From: Firmicutes bacterium UBA6132
GTDB lineage: Bacteria > Bacillota_A > Clostridia > Tissierellales > Sedimentibacteraceae
DNA: 10,804 bases
Reading direction: 5' to 3'
Assembly (NCBI GenBank): GCA_002435835.1
Contig: DIVM01000210.1
Span: 1 to 10,804 of the forward strand
Made by a program: the position numbers and the translations under genes. Below the pieces are notes generated by a model, which did not search any database, had not been told where the DNA came from, and worked only from the letters and a program-made list of their open reading frames with translations. Shown here piece by piece: positions 1-6,448 of the stretch (positions within the stretch are counted from its first letter, which is position 1; each line of letters opens with the position of its first letter).

Positions 1-1
1 A

Positions 2-604
2 AGAATAGAAAATTTAGGGATAGATATGATATGCCCTGGACATGGTCCGATTCTTGATGAAGACCCACTAAAAATAGTGAACTTATCAAAAGAATTATCT
101 ATTGAAACTAAAAAAGATGATAGAAAGTTAGTTGTAATACCTTATGTTTCTGCTTATGGATATACAAAAGAAATAGCAGAAGAAATTGAAAAGGGTATTA
201 AAGAAGCAGGAATTCAAACAGAGCTTTATGATATGGTTTATGAGGAAAAGCATAAAGTTTTAAATAGAATTTATGAAGCTGATGGTATTTTGTTTGGTTC
301 TCCTACAATTTTAGGTGAAGCTTTAGAACCAATTTGGGATATATTAATTAGTTTATATCCGCCTATTTATAAAGGAAAAGTAGCTTCTGCTTTTGGTTCT
401 TACGGTTGGAGTGGTGAAGCTGTACCAAATATTATGACAAGATTAAAACAAGTTAAAATGAAAACTTTTGGTGAAGGTTTGAAAATTAGGTTTAAACCAT
501 CAGAAGATCAGCTTTATACTGCTTTTGATTTCGGTTTTCAGTTTGGAAATGCAGTTAATTCTTGTGTTATTCCTGAAGAGGTATTATTAAAAACAAAAAA
601 CTAA
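2..604 (+). CDS. Flavodiiron protein (A-type flavoprotein), C-terminal part
   Basis: The 5' end lies outside the window: the frame is open from base 2, upstream of the first in-frame ATG at 26, so that ATG is probably internal. Flavodiiron proteins reduce O2 to water and/or NO to N2O in the cytoplasm of anaerobes. They have an N-terminal metallo-beta-lactamase-like diiron domain and a C-terminal flavodoxin domain of about 400 residues in all; roughly the second half is here. The sequence CPGHGP near the start holds the histidine expected to be the last diiron ligand. After it comes a flavodoxin domain with an FMN phosphate loop (YVSAYGYT) and the FMN-binding stretches FGSPT and FGSYGWSGEAV, all typical of the family. 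The gene ends 22 bases before a rubredoxin-reductase gene, its likely electron donor, and is probably in one operon with it. Whether O2 or NO is preferred cannot be told from sequence. Confidence 0.93.
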   Translation, partial: RIENLGIDMICPGHGPILDEDPLKIVNLSKELSIETKKDDRKLVVIPYVSAYGYTKEIAEEIEKGIKEAGIQTELYDMVYEEKHKVLNRIYEADGILFGSPTILGEALEPIWDILISLYPPIYKGKVASAFGSYGWSGEAVPNIMTRLKQVKMKTFGEGLKIRFKPSEDQLYTAFDFGFQFGNAVNSCVIPEEVLLKTKN

Positions 605-626
605 TCTAAGAGGAGGAAACTAATTT

Positions 627-1964
627 ATGGCCAAGATTTTTAAATGGAAATGTACTGTATGCGGCGAAATAATTGTGGGAACTGAGCCACCAGAAAAATG
701 CCCTGTTTGTGGAGTTGGTGCTTCTTTATTTGTTAAATTAGAAGAGGAAACAAAAATAGAAAGAAAAATATCTGGGTCACAAGAAAAATTTGTTATAATA
801 GGTGGAAGCGGAGCTGGAATGAGCGCTGTTGACGAAATATTAAAAAGAAACAAAAACAGTGAAATAACTATTATATCAAAAGAAAATGTTAAAGGATATT
901 ACAGACCTCAATTATCAAAGATGTTAAGCCACGTTATTGCGTTTAATTCAATTGCTATAAAGCATGATGAATGGTACAAAGAAAATAACATTAATTATAT
1001 TATAAATAAAGAAGTTTCCAAAATAGATGATAATAATAAAAAAGTTATACTACAAAACAAAGAGGAAATCCCTTATACAAAACTTATAATTGCATCAGGT
1101 GCTGAAGTTCTGGTTCCGCCAATTGTTGGAAAAGAAAAAATAGGAGTATTTACTCTTAGATATTTAAAAGATACACAAAAAATTAAAGAATATTCAAATG
1201 ATAAAAAAACGGCAGTTGTTATTGGTGGTGGAGTTTTAGGTTTAGAAACAGCTTGGGAGCTTAATAATTTAGGGCTTCAAGTAACTGTTTTAGAAATGGG
1301 AGACAGAATATTACCAAGACAGCTTGACAATTCAGCTTCTTTAATTTTAGAAAATATAATATCAAAAGCAGGTGTAAGATTTAGAAAATTTGCTTCTACT
1401 CAAGAAATAGTAGGAAGTGATACTGTATCAGGTGTATTACTAGAAGATGGTGAAACCATTTTAGCAGATGTTGTAATTATTTCAACAGGAGTAAAAGCAA
1501 ATAGTAAAATAGCAGAAGATGCTAATATTGAAACTAAAAGAGCAATTGTAGTAAATGAAAAAATGGAAACATCTTTAAAAAATGTATATGCATGTGGTGA
1601 TTGTGCTGAATTTAATGGAATTAACTATGCCCTTTGGTCTGAAGCGATTTTGCAAGGTAAAGCAGCTGGAATAAATGCAACTGGCGATGAATATGTATAT
1701 GAACAAATAATCCCTTCAACTACTTTAAATGCATTTAATACAAGTGTGTTTTCAATAGGAGACATAGGTTCTGATAAAACACAGGTTTATGAGAAATATG
1801 AAATTAAAGATGAATCTGGTAAAAACTATAAAAAGCTTTACTTTAAAAATAATATACTTTCAGGTGGTATTCTGATTGGAGACACATCAAAAACAGTTGC
1901 TTTAATTCAAGGATTTGAAAAATCTAAATCAATAAAAGAAATGAAAGAAGAAATTAATCAATAA
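627..1964 (+). CDS. Rubredoxin domain fused to NAD(P)H:rubredoxin oxidoreductase
   Basis: This 445-residue protein probably carries electrons from NAD(P)H through FAD to its own rubredoxin iron, and on to the flavodiiron protein encoded just upstream. Residues 1-35 form a short rubrerythrin-type rubredoxin domain with a Cys4 iron site (C9, C12, C25, C28; spacing CxxC-12-CxxC). An FAD-binding Rossmann motif follows (GGSGAG, 59-64), then an NAD(P)H-binding motif (GGGVLG, 200-205) and the second FAD motif ACGDCAE (322-328). The order matches class-I pyridine nucleotide-disulfide oxidoreductases of the NADH:rubredoxin/nitrite reductase type. No redox-active CxxxxC disulfide of the glutathione-reductase kind is seen. 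AGAGGAGG at 609-616, about 10 bases before the ATG, is a strong ribosome binding site. A hairpin terminator follows directly, so this is the last gene of its transcript. The NADH versus NADPH preference is not determined. Confidence 0.92.
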   Translation: MAKIFKWKCTVCGEIIVGTEPPEKCPVCGVGASLFVKLEEETKIERKISGSQEKFVIIGGSGAGMSAVDEILKRNKNSEITIISKENVKGYYRPQLSKMLSHVIAFNSIAIKHDEWYKENNINYIINKEVSKIDDNNKKVILQNKEEIPYTKLIIASGAEVLVPPIVGKEKIGVFTLRYLKDTQKIKEYSNDKKTAVVIGGGVLGLETAWELNNLGLQVTVLEMGDRILPRQLDNSASLILENIISKAGVRFRKFASTQEIVGSDTVSGVLLEDGETILADVVIISTGVKANSKIAEDANIETKRAIVVNEKMETSLKNVYACGDCAEFNGINYALWSEAILQGKAAGINATGDEYVYEQIIPSTTLNAFNTSVFSIGDIGSDKTQVYEKYEIKDESGKNYKKLYFKNNILSGGILIGDTSKTVALIQGFEKSKSIKEMKEEINQ

Positions 1965-1976
1965 TTAAATAAATAT

Positions 1977-2020
1977 AAAATACGAAACTGAAAATTATTC
2001 ATAAAGTTTCGTATTTTTTT
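1977..2020 (+). terminator. Intrinsic terminator after the rubredoxin reductase gene
   Basis: A perfect 13-bp inverted repeat (1977-1989 pairing with 2005-2017, core TACGAAACT/AGTTTCGTA) encloses a 15-base loop and runs into a T-rich tract that continues past 2020. It begins 12 bases after the stop codon and separates the oxygen-detoxification genes from the sporulation block. Confidence 0.9.
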
Positions 2021-2037
2021 TATTTTTTAACTACATG

Positions 2038-2072
2038 TTATGACAAAATAATTATAATTAATACTTTATAAT
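2038..2072 (+). promoter_or_regulatory. Candidate Spo0A-controlled spoIIGA promoter with long spacer
   Basis: ATGACA at 2040-2045 (one mismatch to TTGACA) and a perfect TATAAT at 2067-2072 are 21 bases apart, well above the usual 17. The segment 2038-2048, read on the minus strand, is TTTTGTCATAA. This differs at two positions from the Spo0A-box form TTTTGTCGAAA and overlaps the -35. The B. subtilis spoIIG promoter is known for a 22-bp spacer and Spo0A boxes overlapping its -35, so the match in layout is suggestive. A second TATAAT at 2053-2058 lies 7 bases from that -35, too close to be its partner. The region is very AT-rich, so chance matches are likely. Confidence 0.45.
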
Positions 2073-2139
2073 GAATATTATATTCTTTAAGAAGCTTGTT
2101 TAATATGTTTTTACAATAAAATTTAGTGAGGCGGCAACA

Positions 2140-3051
2140 ATGCAGTATTATGTGGAATATATATTTGCCGAAAATTTCATAATTGATTTTATTATGCTGT
2201 ATATGACAGGTAACCTAATTAAAAAGAAAATTAATTTTAAAAGGTTGACTGTAGCTTCTTTAATCGGGGCAATATATGTTATCTTAACTTTTTATATTGG
2301 CAAAGCATTTATGACATTTTTCATAGTTAAATTTAGTGTTTCTGTTTTAATGCTCATGATTGCTTTTGATTTGAAAGGTGCATTAGCAAATGTTAGGGTA
2401 GTGATTTGTTATTATATAGTAAGCTTAATTGTAGTTGGAATTATATATGCTCTTAGTTACAGATTTGATAAGCTAACAACAAAAGTAATTTTCATATCCA
2501 TATTTTTATGTTACATAATGTTAAAATATTTTTTTTATGAAATAAAAATAAGGAAAGAAAAAAGTTATTATATGCGTAATGTAAGTATTGAAGTTAATGA
2601 TAAAAGCAAAAGTCTAAAAGCTTTTATCGATACAGGCAATGAACTTACTGATCCAATAACAAATAAACCTGTAATAATTGTAAATATGGAAAGTATTAAA
2701 GATATATTAGGGGAAGATATGTGTAAAGAAATTTTAAACTTCTATGAAAACAAAGGAACTAATTATGCAGATCTTTTTCTTGAAAAAAGTTATAAACTAA
2801 AGCTTAGGATTATTAAATATAACACTATAAGCAGTCAAGGTGAACCTTTGGTATGCGTTGTACCTGATGATATAACAATCTTTGGTAATGATAAAAATAT
2901 CATAAAAGCAGATGCTCTAATTGGTATTTATCCACGTAAGATTAGTGAAAAAGAAGATTATGATGCATTGCTTTTCAAAAAATTACTAGATTGGGAGAGT
3001 GAAAATTATGAAAATAATAATGTTGACGAAAAAGTTTATAAATGCAGTTAA
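2140..3051 (+). CDS. spoIIGA: SpoIIGA, pro-sigma-E processing aspartic peptidase
   Basis: SpoIIGA is a membrane protease of the sporulation septum that removes the pro-sequence of sigma-E in the mother cell when signalled from the forespore by SpoIIR. The 303-residue product has the family layout. About five hydrophobic segments fill the first 132 residues (roughly 5-25, 37-54, 57-78, 86-106 and 115-132). A cytoplasmic domain follows with the aspartic-protease motif DTGN at 164-167; D164 is the predicted catalytic residue, and SpoIIGA is thought to dimerise to build the active site. A GAGGCGG-type ribosome binding site precedes the ATG. The 3' end overlaps the sigE coding region by about 44 bases, so protease and substrate are translated from one message. 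Length and motif agree with the family. Confidence 0.96.
   Translation: MQYYVEYIFAENFIIDFIMLYMTGNLIKKKINFKRLTVASLIGAIYVILTFYIGKAFMTFFIVKFSVSVLMLMIAFDLKGALANVRVVICYYIVSLIVVGIIYALSYRFDKLTTKVIFISIFLCYIMLKYFFYEIKIRKEKSYYMRNVSIEVNDKSKSLKAFIDTGNELTDPITNKPVIIVNMESIKDILGEDMCKEILNFYENKGTNYADLFLEKSYKLKLRIIKYNTISSQGEPLVCVVPDDITIFGNDKNIIKADALIGIYPRKISEKEDYDALLFKKLLDWESENYENNNVDEKVYKCS
2993..3010 (+). promoter_or_regulatory. Ribosome binding site deciding the sigE start
   Basis: GGGAGAG at 2993-2999 lies inside the spoIIGA reading frame. It is 8 bases from the ATG at 3008 but overlaps the alternative GTG at 2999. This favours the ATG and places sigE initiation inside the 3' end of spoIIGA. Confidence 0.6.
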
Positions 3052-3751
3052 AGATAGATATTTTAAATTTCTAAATTACATAATTTATAAATTTGACACA
3101 AAAGAAGATGTATTTTACATAGGTGGCAGCGAAGTTCTTCCACCGCCATTATCACAGGAAGAAGAAAAAGAAGTTTTATCTAAATTAAATGAATCAGATG
3201 AAGCTAAAGCAACATTAATAGAACATAATTTAAGACTTGTTGTATATCTTGCTAAAAAATTTGAATCAACGGGTATTAATGTTGAAGATTTAATTTCTAT
3301 AGGAACAATTGGACTTATAAAAGCTGTTAATACTTTTAAAGTTGAAAAGAATATTAAGCTTGCAACATATGCTTCTAAATGTATTGAAAATGAAATACTC
3401 ATGCATTTAAGAAGAGTTGGAAAATCTAAAACTGAAATTTCTTTAGATGAACCTTTAAATATAGATTGGGATGGTAATGAACTTTTACTTTCTGATATTT
3501 TAGGAACTGAAGAAGATATTGTTTTTAGAGATATGGAAAATCAAGTGGACCTTAATTTACTTAACGATTCAATAAAAAAATTAAACAAAAGAGAATTTAT
3601 GATAATGAAATTAAGGTTTGGTTTAAATAATTCAAAAAGTTTTACACAAAAAGAAGTTGCAGATATGCTTGGAATTTCGCAGTCATATATTTCACGCCTT
3701 GAGAAAAAAATATTAAATAGGCTTAAAAAGGAAATTAGTAAAGCAGTATAA
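3008..3751 (+). CDS. sigE: RNA polymerase sporulation sigma factor E, made as pro-sigma-E
   Basis: Sigma-E directs early mother-cell transcription. The ATG at 3008 is preferred (247 aa) because GGGAGAG at 2993-2999 then sits 8 bases upstream. A GTG at 2999 would overlap that site, and another ATG lies at 3020. The basic, hydrophobic N-terminus (about 37 residues before YIGGSE) is the pro-sequence removed by SpoIIGA. The mature part carries VLPPPLS, sigma region 2 ([12 protein letters not shown], then [17 protein letters not shown] and [19 protein letters not shown]), the segment [13 protein letters not shown], and a region 4 helix-turn-helix ([21 protein letters not shown]). These are near-identical to what I know of sigma-E from Bacillus and Clostridium. 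The start overlaps the end of spoIIGA, which implies translational coupling. The pro-sequence looks about 8-10 residues longer than in B. subtilis. Confidence 0.97.
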   Translation: MKIIMLTKKFINAVKDRYFKFLNYIIYKFDTKEDVFYIGGSEVLPPPLSQEEEKEVLSKLNESDEAKATLIEHNLRLVVYLAKKFESTGINVEDLISIGTIGLIKAVNTFKVEKNIKLATYASKCIENEILMHLRRVGKSKTEISLDEPLNIDWDGNELLLSDILGTEEDIVFRDMENQVDLNLLNDSIKKLNKREFMIMKLRFGLNNSKSFTQKEVADMLGISQSYISRLEKKILNRLKKEISKAV

Positions 3752-3780
3752 AATATATTGTCTGGGAAATAATTTTAATG

Positions 3781-3790
3781 GGGGATAATC
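3781..3790 (+). promoter_or_regulatory. Possible sigma-F/sigma-G type -10 element before sigG
   Basis: GGGGATAATC agrees at nine of ten positions with the forespore -10 consensus GGnnAnAMTW as I recall it, and sits about 20 bases before the sigG start. In B. subtilis sigG has its own sigma-F/sigma-G promoter in this position. No good GHATA-type -35 is found 15-17 bases upstream: GTATA at 3746-3750 is about 30 bases away. The call is therefore weak. Confidence 0.28.
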
Positions 3791-3811
3791 TTATTAAAGG
3801 GGAAAATGACG

Positions 3812-4588
3812 ATGATAAACAAAGTAGTAATATGTGGCGTTAATACATCACAGTTGCCAACTATAAAGCCTTCCGAAATGAGGGGAATGATAAAAAAAAT
3901 CCAGGAAGGTGACAAACAACTTAGGGATCAGTTTATTAACGGTAATTTAAGGCTTGTTCTTAGCGTAATTCAAAGATTTAACTCGAAAAATGAGCCTGTC
4001 GACGATTTGTTCCAAATAGGATGCGTCGGGTTAATAAAAGCAATTGATAATTTTGATTTGTCATTAGATGTCAGGTTTTCTACATATGCCGTACCTATGA
4101 TCATAGGTGAAATAAGAAGGTATTTAAGAGACAATAATTCTATTAGAGTTTCTAGGTCTATGAAAGATACTGCATATAAAGCTTTACAGGTTAGAGAAAG
4201 ATTAACAGCTTTAAATTCTAAAGAGCCAACAATTGCTGAAATAGCAGCGGAAGTTGGAGTTGACAAAGAAGAAATCATATTTGCTTTAGAATCTATTCAA
4301 GAGCCTGTGTCATTGTTTGAACCGATTTACAATGATGGAGGAGATGCTCTTTACGTTGTTGATCAAGTTCGTGATGACAAAAATATTGATGAGAAATGGA
4401 TTGAAAAAATAGCCTTGGAAAACAGCATAGGTAATTTATCAGATAGGGAAAAACAAATTGTTGATATGCGTTTTTATAAAGGCAAAACTCAAATGGAAGT
4501 TGCAGATGAAATAGGTATATCCCAAGCACAAGTATCAAGGCTTGAAAAGTCGGCTCTCACGCAAATTAAAAAAGGGTTTAAACTTTGA
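3812..4588 (+). CDS. sigG: RNA polymerase sporulation sigma factor G
   Basis: Sigma-G drives late forespore gene expression after engulfment. The ATG at 3812 (258 aa) is preferred: AAAGGGG at 3796-3802 then has a 9-base spacing, against only 3 bases for the in-frame ATG at 3806. The N-terminus carries the sigma-G signature VVICGVNTSQLP. Region 2 follows (NGNLRLVLSVIQRF, DDLFQIGCVGLIKAIDNFDLS, RFSTYAVPMIIGEIRRYLRDNN), then region 3 (EEIIFALESIQEPVSLFEPIYNDGG) and the region 4 helix-turn-helix (TQMEVADEIGISQAQVSRLEK). The first N of NGN matches the B. subtilis sigma-G asparagine that, from memory, is recognised by the anti-sigma factor Gin/CsfB and differs in sigma-F. This supports sigma-G over sigma-F. 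Its position 60 bases after sigE is the conserved spoIIGA-sigE-sigG order. Confidence 0.97.
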   Translation: MINKVVICGVNTSQLPTIKPSEMRGMIKKIQEGDKQLRDQFINGNLRLVLSVIQRFNSKNEPVDDLFQIGCVGLIKAIDNFDLSLDVRFSTYAVPMIIGEIRRYLRDNNSIRVSRSMKDTAYKALQVRERLTALNSKEPTIAEIAAEVGVDKEEIIFALESIQEPVSLFEPIYNDGGDALYVVDQVRDDKNIDEKWIEKIALENSIGNLSDREKQIVDMRFYKGKTQMEVADEIGISQAQVSRLEKSALTQIKKGFKL

Positions 4589-4612
4589 AATAACAATTAA
4601 ATAAAAATAAAT

Positions 4613-4666
4613 GTCATAATTAAGATAATTAATACATATTGTATAATAACTTAATTATGACTTTTA
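4613..4666 (+). terminator. AT-rich hairpin after sigG, probable terminator
   Basis: A perfect 12-bp inverted repeat (4613-4624 and 4650-4661, GTCATAATTAAG/CTTAATTATGAC) flanks a 25-base insert that can itself pair partly (ACA with TGT around a short tip). TTTT follows on the plus strand. The stem is AT-rich and the T-run short, so termination may be incomplete. The position, 24 bases after the sigG stop and before the next ribosome binding site, fits a terminator. Confidence 0.5.
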
Positions 4667-4700
4667 CTTGTTATAAAATACGAAAAGGTGGAGGATAACT

Positions 4701-4970
4701 ATGATTAATTATCTCGATTTGTTGGACAAGGATGTTGTTAATATAAAAAATGGAGAAATTATTGGTAGGTTTGATGATGCTGATGTTGATACAAGAGGAA
4801 AAATAACAGCATTTTACATAGAAGAAGGAAGTAGATTCATGGGTATGTTAGGAAAAACTAAACCTCGCAGAGTGAAATGGGATGAAATACTTAAAATTGG
4901 AATGGATGTAGTAATAGTAAATGTAGATGATGAAGAAAATAATCGTGTTATAAAAGATATGCTGGACTAA
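4701..4970 (+). CDS. ylmC: YlmC/YmxH-family PRC-barrel sporulation protein
   Basis: This is a small 89-residue protein of the YlmC/YmxH family, often found beside sigG in spore formers. It is a single PRC-barrel-like beta domain. Visible family features are the N-terminal LLDKDVVNIKNGEIIGRF, the DADVD turn and the KITAFYIEEG strand. A basic linker with GKTKPRRVKWDEILKIG follows, then DVVIVNVDDEEN. The molecular function is unknown; family members are linked to sporulation by expression and genome context, not by a known reaction. AGGTGGAGG just before the ATG is a strong ribosome binding site. A hairpin lies between it and sigG, so it may have its own promoter or depend on read-through; no convincing promoter was identified. 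The choice of ylmC over the paralogue ymxH rests on the position next to sigG. Confidence 0.85.
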   Translation: MINYLDLLDKDVVNIKNGEIIGRFDDADVDTRGKITAFYIEEGSRFMGMLGKTKPRRVKWDEILKIGMDVVIVNVDDEENNRVIKDMLD

Positions 4971-4974
4971 GATA

Positions 4975-5068
4975 AGTGACGTTTCCAAATGGGACATTCT
5001 CTTTTGTCAAGGGGACGTTCCCCTTTGGGCAATGGTTTTGTGCCCAAAAGCGGTGCGTCCCCAAAAAG
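4975..5068. repeat. GC-rich structured intergenic repeat element
   Basis: This stretch is far richer in G and C than its flanks and has layered symmetry. AAGGGGA at 5009-5015 pairs with TCCCCTT at 5019-5025 around CGT. TTTGGGCA at 5024-5031 pairs with TGCCCAAA at 5041-5048 around 9 bases. GGGGACG at 5011-5017 pairs with CGTCCCC at 5056-5062 as an alternative outer stem. Two imperfect tandem copies of about 31 bases start at 4978 and 5014 (both GACGTT...GGG...TTTTGT). It lies between the convergent ylmC and dxr genes. From memory, motifs of the type GGGACGTTCC...TTTTGTC recur between genes in many Clostridia. The function is unknown; it could be a non-coding mobile repeat or a shared transcript end. 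No clear T-tract follows the stems on either strand. Confidence 0.7.
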
Positions 5069-5089
5069 TACAATTGTTAATATTTAAAA

Positions 5090-6241
5090 TTATATAATAA
5101 GTTCCTTAATTTTCTCTTTTACCCATTTTTCAACTTGTATGATAGTTTCTACACAATCAATTTTAATCGCTTTATGTTTTAACATTATTTTTTCATTTAT
5201 ATTTCCTATATCAAGAAAACTAATTTTTCCTTTCAAAAATAAATCGACGCATACTTCATTTGCTGCATTTAAAACGGCAGGCATTGTGCCACCGATTTTT
5301 AAAGATTCAAATGCTAAATTTAAACATTTGAATACTTCTCGATTTGGTTTTTCAAAAGTAAGTTGACCTATTTCAAATAAAGATAATGATTCATATTTAT
5401 TTTCAACTCTCTCTGGATAAAATAACGCAAATTGTATTGGCACTTTCATATCTGGATGTCCTAATTGAGCTATGGTGGAATGGTCGCAAAATTCTATACC
5501 AGAATGTACTATGCTTTGGGGGTGAACTACAACTTCTATTTGTTCTGGTTTTACATCAAATAAAAATTTTGCTTCTATAACTTCTAATCCTTTATTCATT
5601 AAAGTAGCAGAATCAATTGTTATTTTTTTGCCCATTGACCAGTTTGGATGTTTTAATGCATCCTGTACAGTAACTAATTCTAATTCTTGTAAACTTTTAT
5701 TTCTAAATGGCCCACCTGATGCAGTTAAAATTATTTTGTTGATGTTTTTTGTTTTGTTTCCCATGAGGCACTGAAAGATTGCACTGTGTTCGCTGTCAAC
5801 AGGAAGTATTTCTGAATTATATTCTCTTGCTAAATTCATTATATAATCCCCGCCTGTAACTAATGTTTCTTTATTAGCTAAAGCTATAGTTTTATGTTTT
5901 TTTATTGCTGCAACAGTGGGTTTTAATCCTATCATTCCTGATACAGCTGTTACTATTATTTCTGATTTTTCATATTCTGCAGCAGCTATCAATCCATCCA
6001 TTCCTGAAAGAATTTCTGTTTTTGTATTTACACCTAATCTATTTTTTAATAATAAAGCATTTTCTTCATTCATTACACAGCAAATTTCAGGTGAAAATTC
6101 TTTAATTTGTTTTTCCAATAAATCTATATTGTTGTTTCCAGTTATAGCACAAACTTTTAAAATATGTGGATGTTCTTTTACAACATCAAGTGTTTGTGTT
6201 CCAATGGAACCAGTCGAACCTAATATGGATATGTATTTCAT
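5090..6241 (-). CDS. dxr: 1-deoxy-D-xylulose 5-phosphate reductoisomerase
   Basis: Dxr (IspC) converts 1-deoxy-D-xylulose 5-phosphate to 2-C-methyl-D-erythritol 4-phosphate with NADPH and a divalent metal, the second step of the MEP isoprenoid pathway, and is the fosmidomycin target. The 383-residue length is normal. The NADPH loop is GSTGSIG (8-14). LANKE (121-125) and PVDSEHSA (147-154) follow, with metal ligands D149 and E151 and substrate-binding S150. TASGGPFR holds S175, HPNWSMG starts at H198, and DSATLMNKGLE contributes S211, N216, K217 and metal ligand E220. All key active-site residues are present. GAAAGGA lies 8 bases upstream of the ATG on the minus strand. It is transcribed alone, facing ylmC and divergent from thrC, not inside the common cdsA-dxr-rseP-ispG operon. 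No terminator is obvious downstream. Confidence 0.97.
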   Translation of the reverse strand: MKYISILGSTGSIGTQTLDVVKEHPHILKVCAITGNNNIDLLEKQIKEFSPEICCVMNEENALLLKNRLGVNTKTEILSGMDGLIAAAEYEKSEIIVTAVSGMIGLKPTVAAIKKHKTIALANKETLVTGGDYIMNLAREYNSEILPVDSEHSAIFQCLMGNKTKNINKIILTASGGPFRNKSLQELELVTVQDALKHPNWSMGKKITIDSATLMNKGLEVIEAKFLFDVKPEQIEVVVHPQSIVHSGIEFCDHSTIAQLGHPDMKVPIQFALFYPERVENKYESLSLFEIGQLTFEKPNREVFKCLNLAFESLKIGGTMPAVLNAANEVCVDLFLKGKISFLDIGNINEKIMLKHKAIKIDCVETIIQVEKWVKEKIKELII

Positions 6242-6448
6242 TTTTAAATTCCTTTCGTTGTTGTAATTACAAAATATTAATTATAATACATTTAAATAAT
6301 ATCCTTTTTAAAGCATTTTGTAAAGCATAAATATTCCCGTATCTCCCCCGGTCTAAATAATAAATGTTTTTATAAAAAAAACACTTGTAATAAATCTAAG
6401 AACATTATATTATATAATAGAAAAAACAAACAACTTCTGGAGGACTAC
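6242..6448. other. Divergent dxr/thrC control region
   Basis: This 207-base spacer, the largest in the window, holds the leaders of both dxr (minus) and thrC (plus). A minus-strand TATAAT lies at 6280-6285 with no good -35. Two direct AAAGCAT repeats (6310-6316 and 6322-6328) begin 12 bases apart. An isolated C-rich patch with CTCCCCCGGTC lies at about 6335-6353. A probable thrC promoter is given separately. No T-box, riboswitch or attenuator hairpin with a U-tract was recognised. Confidence 0.5.
6385..6413 (+). promoter_or_regulatory. Candidate sigma-A promoter for thrC
   Basis: TTGTAA at 6385-6390 (four of six matches to TTGACA) and TATTAT at 6408-6413 (five of six) are separated by exactly 17 bases, 35 bases before the thrC ATG. 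An overlapping perfect TATAAT at 6413-6418 would need a 22-base spacer. The region is AT-rich, so this is a plausible but unproven call. Confidence 0.45.

Noticed and set aside
26..28. ATG at 26 as a true gene start
   Set aside because: The frame is open upstream to the window edge and the protein is clearly the second half of a flavodiiron protein; there is no ribosome binding site before this ATG.
3115..4538. Minus-strand open frames opposite sigE and sigG
   Set aside because: They are shadows of strongly conserved sigma-factor genes and have no recognisable product.
4615..4642. Sigma-E promoter for ylmC (CATAATT ... CATATTGT)
   Set aside because: The spacer is 13 bases, the -10 differs at several positions from the sigma-E consensus, and the bases are better explained by the inverted repeat.
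4975..5068. CRISPR array or riboswitch
   Set aside because: There are only two imperfect units with no uniform spacers, and the element sits between convergent gene ends rather than in a 5' leader.
5139..6266. Several plus-strand open frames of 64-116 codons
   Set aside because: They lie opposite dxr, have hydrophobic low-complexity translations and no family motifs; dxr on the minus strand is unmistakable.
6242..6448. A T-box or threonine attenuator before thrC
   Set aside because: The spacer is too short for a T-box; no T-box consensus sequence and no terminator hairpin with a U-tract were found.
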